Position numbers and translations under genes: made by a program. This document shows, piece after piece, positions 19,461 through 26,782 of a stretch of 64,000 bases of DNA. Source of the DNA: CAVWGP01 sp963754645 (GTDB lineage: Bacteria > Pseudomonadota > Alphaproteobacteria > Bin65); contig CAVWGP010000011.1 in the NCBI GenBank assembly GCA_963754645.1, positions 1,178,001 to 1,242,000 of the forward strand. Reading direction: 5' to 3'. How positions within the stretch are numbered: position 1 is the stretch's first letter; each line of letters starts with the position of its first letter. Below the pieces are notes generated by a model. That model saw nothing but the letters and a program-made list of their open reading frames with translations, was not told where the DNA came from and searched no databases.

Positions 19461-19508
19461 TTGGCATTAAAATGCCAATTATAAATAAAAAAAAGTAATT
19501 TAATTACT
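19461..19508. promoter_or_regulatory. AT-rich palindromic control region between ccr and SPFH gene
   Basis: The 325-bp divergent intergenic region (19313-19637) carries no gene. Inside it, TTGGCATT (19461-19468) and AATGCCAA (19471-19478) form an 8-bp inverted repeat with a 2-bp spacer, and AGTAATT (19494-19500) with AATTACT (19502-19508) form a second palindrome with one central base. About 70 bp around them are strikingly A/T rich in a GC-rich genome. This looks like promoter plus operator DNA, probably for ccr, but the regulator is unknown. Confidence 0.5.
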
Positions 19509-19637
19509 ATTTTGAAGAAATTCTTTTGGCGCCCTCAATCATATGCTGCAATGCAGCATTCGCGATTGTTAGCGATTCTGAAAGCCAAGGGCGGTTACAC
19601 GAATGTCGTTGGTGCACGCGCACGCAATCTGCACCCG

Positions 19638-20471
19638 ATGGAGCCGATGAAGTTCATTGAATTCATTCTTGCCGTCGCCGTCCTCGGTGGTTTTGCTGCG
19701 CTCGGCATTTTGGTCTATCGCCTTGCGCCGCGCTGGTATCGCTGGCGCGTCCGCGATTGGGAGACCGGCATCGCCTATCGGCACGGGAAATTTTGGCGTG
19801 TGCTCGAACCTGGCCACCATATTTTGCGTAGCCCAGCCTTTGGCTGCTTCATCTTCGATCTGCGTCCGGCCCTGCACGTCGTGCCGGGGCAGGACGTGCT
19901 GACCAAGGACAATCTGACGCTCCGCATCAGCGTCGTCGCGCGCTATCGCACCGCCGATCCGCAATTGCTGCTGAAAAGCGTGCGCGACGACGCCTCAGGC
20001 AATGCCGGGCGCGACAACGCCGCTCATATCCTGGTCCAGCTCGCGATCCGCGGGGCGGTGGCCGCGCGCACGCTCGCCGAGGCACTGGCCGATCGCGCGG
20101 CGCTCGAAGCCGAGATACGCAAGGCGGCCGAGACAACGCTCGCCGGCATGGGCATCGCGCTCGAACTTCTCGCCTTGCGCGACATCACCCTCGCCGGCCC
20201 GTTGCGCTCGGCCTATACCGGGCTGATCGTGGCCAAGCTCGACGCCGAGGCGCAGCTCGAGCGCGCGCGGGCCGAAACCGCAGCGCTGCGGGCGCTCGCC
20301 AACGCCGCGCGCGTGATGCGCGACAATCCCGATATTTTCAAGCTCCGCGCCCTGCAGGCGATCGAACGCGCGCAAAAAGGTTCGCCCAGCATCGTGTTGG
20401 ATTTTTCCGGCAAATCTCTCGGCGGCGGCGATCCGCCCGCCGTGACGGAGGCCGCCGGAACAAGCGCATAG
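19638..20471 (+). CDS. SPFH-domain (slipin/stomatin-like) membrane protein
   Basis: A 277-residue protein with one N-terminal membrane segment (IEFILAVAVLGGFAALGILVY) and an SPFH/band-7 domain carrying a VPGQDVLTKDNLTLRISVVARYR strand of slipin type. A coiled-coil-prone region (LDAEAQLERARAETAALRALANAARVM) follows, ending in a flexible acidic tail. Such proteins scaffold membrane microdomains and often pair with an NfeD protease partner, which is missing here. Two in-frame ATGs, 19638 and 19647, are equally plausible. The following 403 bp up to metZ hold only its promoter, riboswitch and terminator; no other gene was seen there. Confidence 0.85.
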   Translation: MEPMKFIEFILAVAVLGGFAALGILVYRLAPRWYRWRVRDWETGIAYRHGKFWRVLEPGHHILRSPAFGCFIFDLRPALHVVPGQDVLTKDNLTLRISVVARYRTADPQLLLKSVRDDASGNAGRDNAAHILVQLAIRGAVAARTLAEALADRAALEAEIRKAAETTLAGMGIALELLALRDITLAGPLRSAYTGLIVAKLDAEAQLERARAETAALRALANAARVMRDNPDIFKLRALQAIERAQKGSPSIVLDFSGKSLGGGDPPAVTEAAGTSA

Positions 20472-20695
20472 GCTTTGGTCGTAAGGCACGGCGCCGGCAG
20501 TCCGCCGGCGATCCGTCTGCATCGGACCGATTTGCCGTTCAAATCGGCTTCTGGTTTGGTAACCGACCAAGGCATCTTCCGGCGCCGGCCCGGGCGCAAG
20601 CTTGGGCAACCGTGGTGCGGCTCCGCGGGCTTCGGGCCCCCGCCGTATCGCCGTGGCGCCGGGAGATGTTCTTCTTCGCGCGACGCCGTCGTCCC

Positions 20696-20723
20696 TTGAC
20701 AGGCGGAGCGAGCGTGAAATACT
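20696..20723 (+). promoter_or_regulatory. Sigma-70-type promoter of metZ
   Basis: A perfect TTGACA (20696-20701) is followed after 16 bp by AATACT (20718-20723), a four-of-six match to the -10 consensus. It starts about 35 bp upstream of the SAM-II aptamer, so the aptamer would lie near the 5' end of the transcript. Confidence 0.55.
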
Positions 20724-20734
20724 CGCCCCGACAA

Positions 20735-20788
20735 CGCGCCGATTTGAGCAGCAGCTTGCGGGCGCGCAACAAATGCAGCTAAAGCGCT
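20735..20788 (+). ncRNA. SAM-II riboswitch aptamer
   Basis: The segment reads like the SAM-II (metA) family. A P1 stem CGCGCC (20735-20740) pairs with GGCGCG (20761-20766); the loop begins GATTTGAGC, as in the conserved SAM-II loop GAUUUAACC; and a conserved tail AAATGCAGCTAAAGC (20771-20785) matches the consensus AAAUGUAGCUAAA that forms the pseudoknot. SAM-II aptamers occur mostly in Alphaproteobacteria before methionine and SAM genes. Here S-adenosylmethionine binding would shut off metZ through the terminator just downstream. Confidence 0.85.
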
Positions 20789-20797
20789 GAGGCGACG

Positions 20798-20834
20798 ACC
20801 GCCCCAGCTCCTTTCCGCTGTGGGCGGTTTTTTT
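20798..20834 (+). terminator. Intrinsic terminator downstream of the SAM-II riboswitch
   Basis: CCGCCC (20799-20804) pairs with GGGCGG (20822-20827), flanked by an A-T pair, and is followed directly by seven T residues (20828-20834). It sits between aptamer and metZ start, the arrangement of a transcriptional riboswitch: SAM bound gives termination, no SAM gives read-through. The aptamer ends only 10 nt before the terminator, so mutually exclusive folding is plausible but not proven by eye. Confidence 0.8.
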
Positions 20835-20874
20835 GCGCGCGCGGCGCGCGCGGTTTGGCAAGAGGGATCGGCGC

Positions 20875-22077
20875 ATGCCGAAGAAGGAAACGAATTCATC
20901 GAAATCCGCGCTGCGGCCGCGCACCCGCCTGGTGCATGGCGGCACGGCGCGTTCGCAGTTCGACGAAACCTGCGAGGCGATTTTTCTCACCTCGGGCTTC
21001 GTCTACGAAACGGCGGAAGATGCCGAAGCCGCGTTCAACAACACGCGCCCGCGCTATCAATATTCGCGCTTCGGCAACCCCACCGTGCAGATGTTCGAAA
21101 CCCGCATGGCGGAAATCGAAGGTGCCGCATCGGCGCGCGCCACGGCCAGCGGCATGGCCGCCGTCTTCGCCGCGCTCATGTGCCAGCTCAAAGCCGGCGA
21201 CCGCGTGGTTTCGTCCGACGCGCTGTTCGGCTCGTGCCACTATATCCTCACGGAAATATTGCCGCGCTTCGGCATCGAGAGCGTGCTGGTCGACGGCCGC
21301 GATCTTGAACAATGGCAGCGCGCGCTGGCGAAAAAAACGGCGGCGGTGTTCCTGGAATCGCCGTCGAACCCCAGCCTGCGGCTGGTCGATCTCAAACCCG
21401 TGTGCGATCTCGCCCATGCCGCGGGCGCCCGCGTCGTGGTCGATAACGTGTTCGCGACGCCGCTGCTGCAAAAACCGCTCGAATTCGGCGCCGACATCGT
21501 CGTCTATTCCGCCACCAAGCACATCGACGGCCAGGGCCGCACCTTGGGCGGCATCGTGCTCGGCGCCGAAAAATTCATCGTCGAAACGCTGCAACCCTTC
21601 CTGCGCCACACCGGACCGGCATTGTCGCCGATGAATGCCTGGCTGCTGCTGAAGGGCCTCGAAACCCTCGATCTCCGCCTCGCCGAGCAATGCCGCGGCG
21701 CCGAGCGCATCGCGAAATTCCTGCAAGCGGGGGACAAGGTCCAGTCCGTGCTCTATCCCGGCCTGCCGAGCCATCCGCAGCACGCGCTCGTCCAGCGCCA
21801 GATGAGCGCCGGCGGCACGGTCATCGCCTTCGAGATCGCCGGCGGCAAAGCCGGTGCCTTCCGCTTCATGAACGCGCTCGATCTCGTGCTGATCTCGAAC
21901 AATCTCGGCGATTCGAAAAGTCTCGCCACCCATCCGGCGACGACGACGCATCAGCGATTGACGCCGGCGGCGCGCCTCGCGCAAGGCATCCCCGACGGCC
22001 TGGTGCGCCTCTCGGTCGGCCTGGAAGATGTCGCCGATCTCGAGGCCGATCTCGCGCAGGCATTGCGGGCGGTCTAA
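20875..22077 (+). CDS. metZ: O-succinylhomoserine (O-acetylhomoserine) sulfhydrylase
   Basis: A 400-residue PLP enzyme of the Cys/Met metabolism family that makes homocysteine directly from activated homoserine and sulfide. The Schiff-base lysine K215 is in SATKHIDGQGR; the SGMAAVFA segment binds PLP phosphate, and LESPSNPSLRLVDL plus VVDNVFATP place the aspartate that holds the PLP nitrogen. The sequence RYQYSRFGNPT is the conserved N-terminal Tyr region. The HTGPALSPMNAWLLLKGLETL segment is the typical subfamily signature. It is controlled by the upstream SAM-II riboswitch and terminator. It is complete and stands alone. Confidence 0.95.
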   Translation: MPKKETNSSKSALRPRTRLVHGGTARSQFDETCEAIFLTSGFVYETAEDAEAAFNNTRPRYQYSRFGNPTVQMFETRMAEIEGAASARATASGMAAVFAALMCQLKAGDRVVSSDALFGSCHYILTEILPRFGIESVLVDGRDLEQWQRALAKKTAAVFLESPSNPSLRLVDLKPVCDLAHAAGARVVVDNVFATPLLQKPLEFGADIVVYSATKHIDGQGRTLGGIVLGAEKFIVETLQPFLRHTGPALSPMNAWLLLKGLETLDLRLAEQCRGAERIAKFLQAGDKVQSVLYPGLPSHPQHALVQRQMSAGGTVIAFEIAGGKAGAFRFMNALDLVLISNNLGDSKSLATHPATTTHQRLTPAARLAQGIPDGLVRLSVGLEDVADLEADLAQALRAV

Positions 22078-22123
22078 TGCCAACCGGCAATATTGGTGAC
22101 CCTTTAGCCGCTGCATTCGCATC

Positions 22124-22242
22124 GTGCGTCCTTCGAGGCCGGCCTTCGGCCGGCGCCTCAGGATGAGGTCGATTCTTAATGGTATCAATAATTTAACTCA
22201 TGCTGAGGGCCCGCCGCAGGCGGGCCTCGAAGCACGCACGAC
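22124..22242. repeat. Pair of inverted REP-like palindromic repeats
   Basis: Two similar elements face each other. Copy one (22124-22169) starts GTGCGTCCTTCGAGGCC, has a GGCCGGCCTTCGGCCGGCG hairpin and ends CTCAGGATGAGG. Copy two (22197-22240) is its reverse-complement relative, beginning CTCATGCTGAGGGCCC, with a CCCGCCGCAGGCGGG hairpin and ending CCTCGAAGCACGCACG. The CTTCGAGGC...CTCAGGATGAGG layout resembles common alphaproteobacterial extragenic palindromes. It lies between metZ and the M48 gene and may act as a transcript stabiliser or terminator. No other gene was seen in 22078-22360. Confidence 0.65.
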
Positions 22243-22360
22243 GGAAATCCAGTGTTTTGACAGGTCAAGATTTCTGACCGTTGGTACAACTCCGGGGAAA
22301 AATCATGGCCGCCAGCGGGCAAGCGTATGATCGAATTTTCCAGCCGCCGGTCGCTTCAGT

Positions 22361-23431
22361 CTACCCCTTGGCCGAACAAATCCCGCGCAGCGCCCGCCAG
22401 TCTTCGGCGCTCATCGCGTCGCCCTTGCCGGTGCCGCGTGCCTCCACCGCGTTGGCGCGCCCGGCGGAGGTTGGGTGCGTCGAAATGTAGTTGTTGGCCG
22501 CGTTCTTGTCCGTTTCGGCCGCGAGGCGGCGGAACCACGCGGCGAATCCGGAGGCTCGAATACCGGCTCGGTTCAACATGTCGACGCCGATTTTGTCGGC
22601 CTCGCTCTCGTTGCTGCGCGAATGCGAGCGCATGGCCAGATCGCCCGCGATTGCGGCCCAGCGCGCGCTGTCGCCGGCAAAAACCGTCAGCAGCGCGCTG
22701 ATCGCGAGCGAACCAAGCGCGCCTTTCATGCCGTGGCGGGAGATACCATGGCCCATCTCGTGGGCGAGCACGCCGGCGACTTCCTCGGGCGCTTTGGCAT
22801 CCTCGACGAGGCCGCGCAGAAAGACGACGTAACCGCCAGGAAGATTGACGGCATTGTTCATCTCGTGGTCGACCACAGTCACGCGCCACGTATATCGGCT
22901 CGGCGTCGTCGCGGCGAGACGCGCGGTCAGGCGTTCGAGCGCCGCGACGCCGGCCGGTTCCGCGCATAGGTGCGCGCCGGAGCCCAATTAAATCAAGAGG
23001 CTCGAACGCGTGCTGGCGCCGAGCTTTTCTTCCCAGGAAAGCGGCATCACGGCGGCGACGGGCTCGGCCAGCAGCGGAACGCCGACATAGATCGCGGCAA
23101 TCGCCGCCGCCACGCCGGCAGTCCAGCCCGCCGCCGCCCACGCGCTGCGCTGTGCGCGAAGATCACGGCCGCGGAGCCGCGGTGCCCGCGCCGCCAGGGC
23201 GGAGAGAATAGCGGCGTCCTCCACCACGAGCCGGCTATCGCCGCCGGCGAGCGAACGAAATCGCGCCGGCCGCCCGACATAGACCTCTTCGAGCAGGCGG
23301 AGCTCGCCATAGGGCCATTCCCGCGTTCCATTCGGCGTGGCAATCGCGAGGCTACGGTCGCCGAGCGTGACGGCGGCGGGCACCGGCGCCGACACGAGTC
23401 CATCGAAAAATCGTCCGTGCCATTCGCGCAT
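22361..23431 (-). pseudogene. M48-family metallopeptidase, interrupted by in-frame TAA
   Basis: The frame has 357 codons, including the terminal stop, with a premature TAA at 22988-22990 after codon 147 and no frame change. The N-terminal part has a soluble domain and one membrane segment (about residues 101-121); the C-terminal part holds the zinc motif HEMGH and the downstream ESEADKIG glutamate motif of M48 peptidases. A TTG immediately after the stop (22985-22987) could restart translation and give a 208-residue catalytic domain with no membrane anchor. The stop may be a real nonsense mutation (for example CAA to TAA) or a read error. The start ATG overlaps the DUF898 stop by one base, so the two are coupled, a known pairing. 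Confidence 0.72.
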
Positions 23432-24558
23432 CAGAAATTGTCCAAGCTGAGATATTGCGCCAAGCCTTCGCCGCGGATGCGCCGTCCGGCGCGCTGATCG
23501 ACGGCAAAGCTCTCGACCGGCCCGGCGATCTCAAGATGACGCGCGGCAAAGCGCGCCTGGCGCAGCACGACCCAGGGCAGGCCGAGTCCAACCGTGCCGA
23601 TCAGGATAAAATAGTTGACCAGCCGAAATTTCGCGAGTTGCCAGCCGGTGACGGGAAAAGCGAAATCCAGGTCGGCCAAGGTGGTGGCGCGCACCATGTT
23701 GCGTAGCAGGGCGATGTTGTAGGTGCTCATGCCCAAGGTCCAGATCACCGGCAGCACCAGATAAAGCAGCACGGTCTCCAGCAGCAGGATATCGTAAGTC
23801 GCAACGGCCTCGACATTGGCGGCAATGACGTACGAGATGTAGCCGAAGCCGGCTGAGACGATCAGCCACGACAAGGCGTAGCGCGGATACAATCCGCCGA
23901 CGCCGAGCCCGCAGCGCAGCGGAATCGTGCCAGCCCAACTTCGCCGGAGCCGGTATTTGAGCAACACCGTGTCCGACCATGGCTTCGTCCAGCCGAGCGA
24001 GAGAATGAGCAGAAGATCGAGCGCGATTCCGAGCAAGCCGTATTTGAAGGCCGAACCGTCGACCGTGCCGGCGATGCCGCGCCAATGCGTGCGGCTGAGG
24101 CGAAAGCGGTGCGCGCCGAACTTGGCGAAATGACGCAACAGCCAAAGCACGATGAAGACAATCGCGAAAATGAGCTCTTCCGGAAGTTCCGAGTACAAGC
24201 CGAATGCGATGAGCGGCACGCCGACGACGGCGAAGGCCAGCACGAAGCCGCGAAACAATTCGAGCCCCGTGCCGGCATATTCGAAAGCGTCGCCGCCAAG
24301 CGCGGCGCGGCTCCACAGATAACGCCGGATTTTCGTGCGGCCCCAGAAGCGATAGAAGCTGAGGGTCGCGAGCGAGAGCAGCAGATTGCGCATGAACAGC
24401 GCAAAAAATTCGTCGAATCGCGCGTCGAAGGCGATGCGATGGGCGGGACCGGCGCAGGCGGCCGGGGTCGGATTCGCTGCCGCCGATCCATCGCGAAATT
24501 CGCCGCCCTGAGCGGACGGTGTGGCGACGGCCAGGCCCGGAGGCAATTCGGTGCTCAT
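23431..24558 (-). CDS. DUF898 (YjgN-like) polytopic membrane protein
   Basis: A 375-residue inner-membrane protein. After a soluble N-terminal tail it shows the repeated family motifs LSFYRFWGRTKIRRYLW near residue 70 and YSL-type loops, with several hydrophobic segments in between, for example ILLLETVLLYLVLPVIWTLG. The FWxRTKIRRY signature in the first half is the hallmark of the family; the function of YjgN is unknown. It lies upstream of an M48 peptidase with a one-base TGATG overlap, a common gene pairing that hints at a role in membrane-protein quality control. The start ATG is 24556-24558. Confidence 0.82.
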   Translation of the reverse strand: MSTELPPGLAVATPSAQGGEFRDGSAAANPTPAACAGPAHRIAFDARFDEFFALFMRNLLLSLATLSFYRFWGRTKIRRYLWSRAALGGDAFEYAGTGLELFRGFVLAFAVVGVPLIAFGLYSELPEELIFAIVFIVLWLLRHFAKFGAHRFRLSRTHWRGIAGTVDGSAFKYGLLGIALDLLLILSLGWTKPWSDTVLLKYRLRRSWAGTIPLRCGLGVGGLYPRYALSWLIVSAGFGYISYVIAANVEAVATYDILLLETVLLYLVLPVIWTLGMSTYNIALLRNMVRATTLADLDFAFPVTGWQLAKFRLVNYFILIGTVGLGLPWVVLRQARFAARHLEIAGPVESFAVDQRAGRRIRGEGLAQYLSLDNF

Positions 24559-24748
24559 AGTCCGTTGCTCAATGCGCCGCGCCCCGGCCCAATGTCGCGC
24601 CAACCGGCCGCGTTGACGATGTCGATCGTCCGCCGGAAGCGCCGCCCCGCGCGAGTGTGCCCGAAATCGAATGCGGCCGCTATATGAACTTGAATTTGCG
24701 CTTCGCTCCATTGCAAGGTGCGCCACTTGCAAGCGAGAGGGCGGCGGT

Positions 24749-25873
24749 GTGACATCGGCAGAGCAGGAATTGCGCGGAATTCTCGGCGTGGCCGGCGGGT
24801 CGAAGACGATCTATGCGCTCGTCATGCCGGAGACCGAGGCGGCCCTCGCCGCCGTTGTCGACGGGGGATCGCGCGAAGACACGATCGCCGGCGCGCTCGC
24901 GGGCGCGGAGCGTCGCGGAAGCAACGCGAACGCCGCCGACACCGTGGTCGCGGCGCTCGATACCGCGCGCGAGCCGTTCCGCGACATGTACCGCGCGGCT
25001 TGGACGCAGCGGCAAGATGCGGATCACGTCGCCTTTTTCGAGCGCTGGCGTGCCTGGACCGCGCCGGTCCTCGATCTCGATGCGGCGGCTTTTCCGTTTT
25101 GCTATCCGACCGCCGGCGCCAGCGAAGGCTTGCGCGCCGCCATCGACGCCTACGGCAATCGCGCGCGCGCCGAGGCTTTCGCGCCGTCGATCCATGTTTT
25201 CGCCGGCGAGTACGAGGGCTTCGGCGCATACGCCGAAGCCGCGCGCATTCCGCTGGTGCGGCACCGCAGGCAGGATTGGCGCGCGGTGCCGTCGCGCATC
25301 GGCCCACGCGATCAATTTTACATCAGCCAGCCTTCGGCGATCGACGGCGCGATCTGGCCGTCATTCGACGCGTTCGCGCAGGCACTGGCCATCGCGCAGC
25401 CCACGGCCGAGCTGATGCTCGATCTCACCTATGTCGGCTGCGTCGCTCGCCCTTACCGGCTCAAGGCCGACTATCCCAATGTGCCGATGATTTTTTTCAG
25501 CCTCAGCAAGCCGGCGGGCGCCTATTATCATCGCATCGGCGGCTGCCTCGCGCGGCGCGAGCACTCGGGGTTGTTCGGCAATATGTGGTTCAAGAATTTG
25601 CTGTCGCTGCGGCTTGGGATCGAGTTCATGAATCGCAATTCCGTGCGCGCGCTGGCGGAAAAATACCGGCCTGTGCAAGAACAGGCGGCGCGCGACGTGG
25701 GCGCGAAGCTCGGCGTCACGCTCGCGCCTTGCGATGTCTATCTGTTGGCGACCGCGCGCCCGAGTGCCGTGCCTGGCGTAGTGGAGCGATATTTGCTGCG
25801 CGGCGAAGGGGATGACGCGCGCGTGCGGGTTTGCGTCACGCCGGCCATGGCGCACTTGATCGGAACTGCGTGA
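24749..25873 (+). CDS. Uncharacterised PLP-dependent (aminotransferase-fold) enzyme
   Basis: A 374-residue protein that I cannot place in a named family, but the fold type I PLP layout is clear. YPTAGASEGLRAAI (119-132) is a phosphate-binding loop; MLDLTY contains D225, expected to pair with the pyridine nitrogen; and FFSLSKPAG contains K254, the likely Schiff-base lysine. The FNGTP-like ISQPSAIDGAIW region resembles class V or class I aminotransferases. The GTG start at 24749 has a GAGAGGG ribosome site 6 bp upstream. It overlaps the next gene by 4 bp (GTGA) and both precede ecm, giving a probable three-gene operon. It could be a transaminase, lyase or desulfurase; the reaction is unknown. 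Confidence 0.75.
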   Translation: MTSAEQELRGILGVAGGSKTIYALVMPETEAALAAVVDGGSREDTIAGALAGAERRGSNANAADTVVAALDTAREPFRDMYRAAWTQRQDADHVAFFERWRAWTAPVLDLDAAAFPFCYPTAGASEGLRAAIDAYGNRARAEAFAPSIHVFAGEYEGFGAYAEAARIPLVRHRRQDWRAVPSRIGPRDQFYISQPSAIDGAIWPSFDAFAQALAIAQPTAELMLDLTYVGCVARPYRLKADYPNVPMIFFSLSKPAGAYYHRIGGCLARREHSGLFGNMWFKNLLSLRLGIEFMNRNSVRALAEKYRPVQEQAARDVGAKLGVTLAPCDVYLLATARPSAVPGVVERYLLRGEGDDARVRVCVTPAMAHLIGTA

Positions 25874-26773
25874 TCGATGCCGAAGCGGCCGCAGCCATGA
25901 AGAATCCGACCCTCCTTGCAAGTCCGGACGCCGCGCACCGCTTTGTCCGCGCGCTGTGGCGCACCGACGAGTTTCGCCGCTCGCACGACGAGGCCGGCGG
26001 CTTCGTCCGCCGCGACGTTCGATGCATTTGCCGCAGTGCCAGCGTTTTTTTTCGAGCTGTCCCATCCGCCGATCGAGACGGCACATTTTTCGAGCTGGTG
26101 GGGCGGCATCCAGCTCCGCGAAGCGGTCTACGACAATGCGGCGATCCACGATCTCTACTATTTGCACGAGATGTATCACCGCGGCGCCATGCCCTATGCG
26201 ACCGGGCTGCAATTCCAGTCTTTCGCCGCCAAAATGCAGCGCAACGAACTCGAAGCCAGCGTGTGTACCGAAATCGCGGTCTATTTCGCGCTGCCCGGCC
26301 TGCGCGCCAAGGCGTTTTCGCATCCGATTTACGCCGACCGGTTTCTTGCCGACCCGGCCTATCGCCGCGCCTGGGACATCGATCCGGCGCGGCTGACCGA
26401 GCAATTCCGCGTCCTGCGCCACAGCGTCATGCAAACGCAGAATCCGAACGACGCCGCGGAATTCTGGATCCGCCAATATGCGCTGCAGAACGAAGCCTGG
26501 GCCACGATCTGGGTGCATCGTTTCGACGAGGTCGAGCGCGCCATGATCCGCTTGGCCGAGCGCGGGCAAGGCGACGCGCGCGGGCGCGCCCTCGACGACC
26601 ATGTCGCCTGGCTCCGATCCGCCGAAGTCGCGGCGGGCGGCGAAATTCCATTTCCCGAAGAAGCCAATGCCTTCGCCGGCATCTACTGGCTCAACAAGAA
26701 GCACTTCCAGCGCGCCGCGCCGAGTGCCAAGCCGCACGCCGCGCCGCGCGCCGTATCCGCGAGCGAGCCCTAA
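25870..26773 (+). pseudogene. Unrecognised HExxH-motif protein, frameshifted
   Basis: Removing one base gives a 300-residue protein. The reading frame starts at GTG 25870 (overlapping the PLP-gene stop) and changes at 26007-26008, where an extra C breaks the codon after GGFV. The rebuilt protein has H99-E100-M-Y-H103 in the YYLHEMYHRG segment, a metalloprotein zinc-binding motif, and a downstream NELEASVCTE acidic stretch (E126, E128, E134). The rest is helix-rich, with ETAHFSSWWG and RHSVMQTQNP segments. I do not recognise the family. The linkage (GTGA to the PLP gene, 9 bp to ecm) suggests a common job. If the insertion is real, the gene is dead. Confidence 0.68.
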
Positions 26774-26782
26774 TCCGCCGCC

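Noticed and set aside
19512..19637. N-terminal extension of the SPFH protein in the AT-rich region
   Set aside because: The upstream stretch begins at a TTG, has no ribosome site and overlaps the palindromic control region; the conserved membrane segment begins after ATG 19638 or 19647.
22124..22242. Insertion sequence or attachment site
   Set aside because: No transposase, target-site duplication or tRNA is near; the palindromes fit REP-like elements better.
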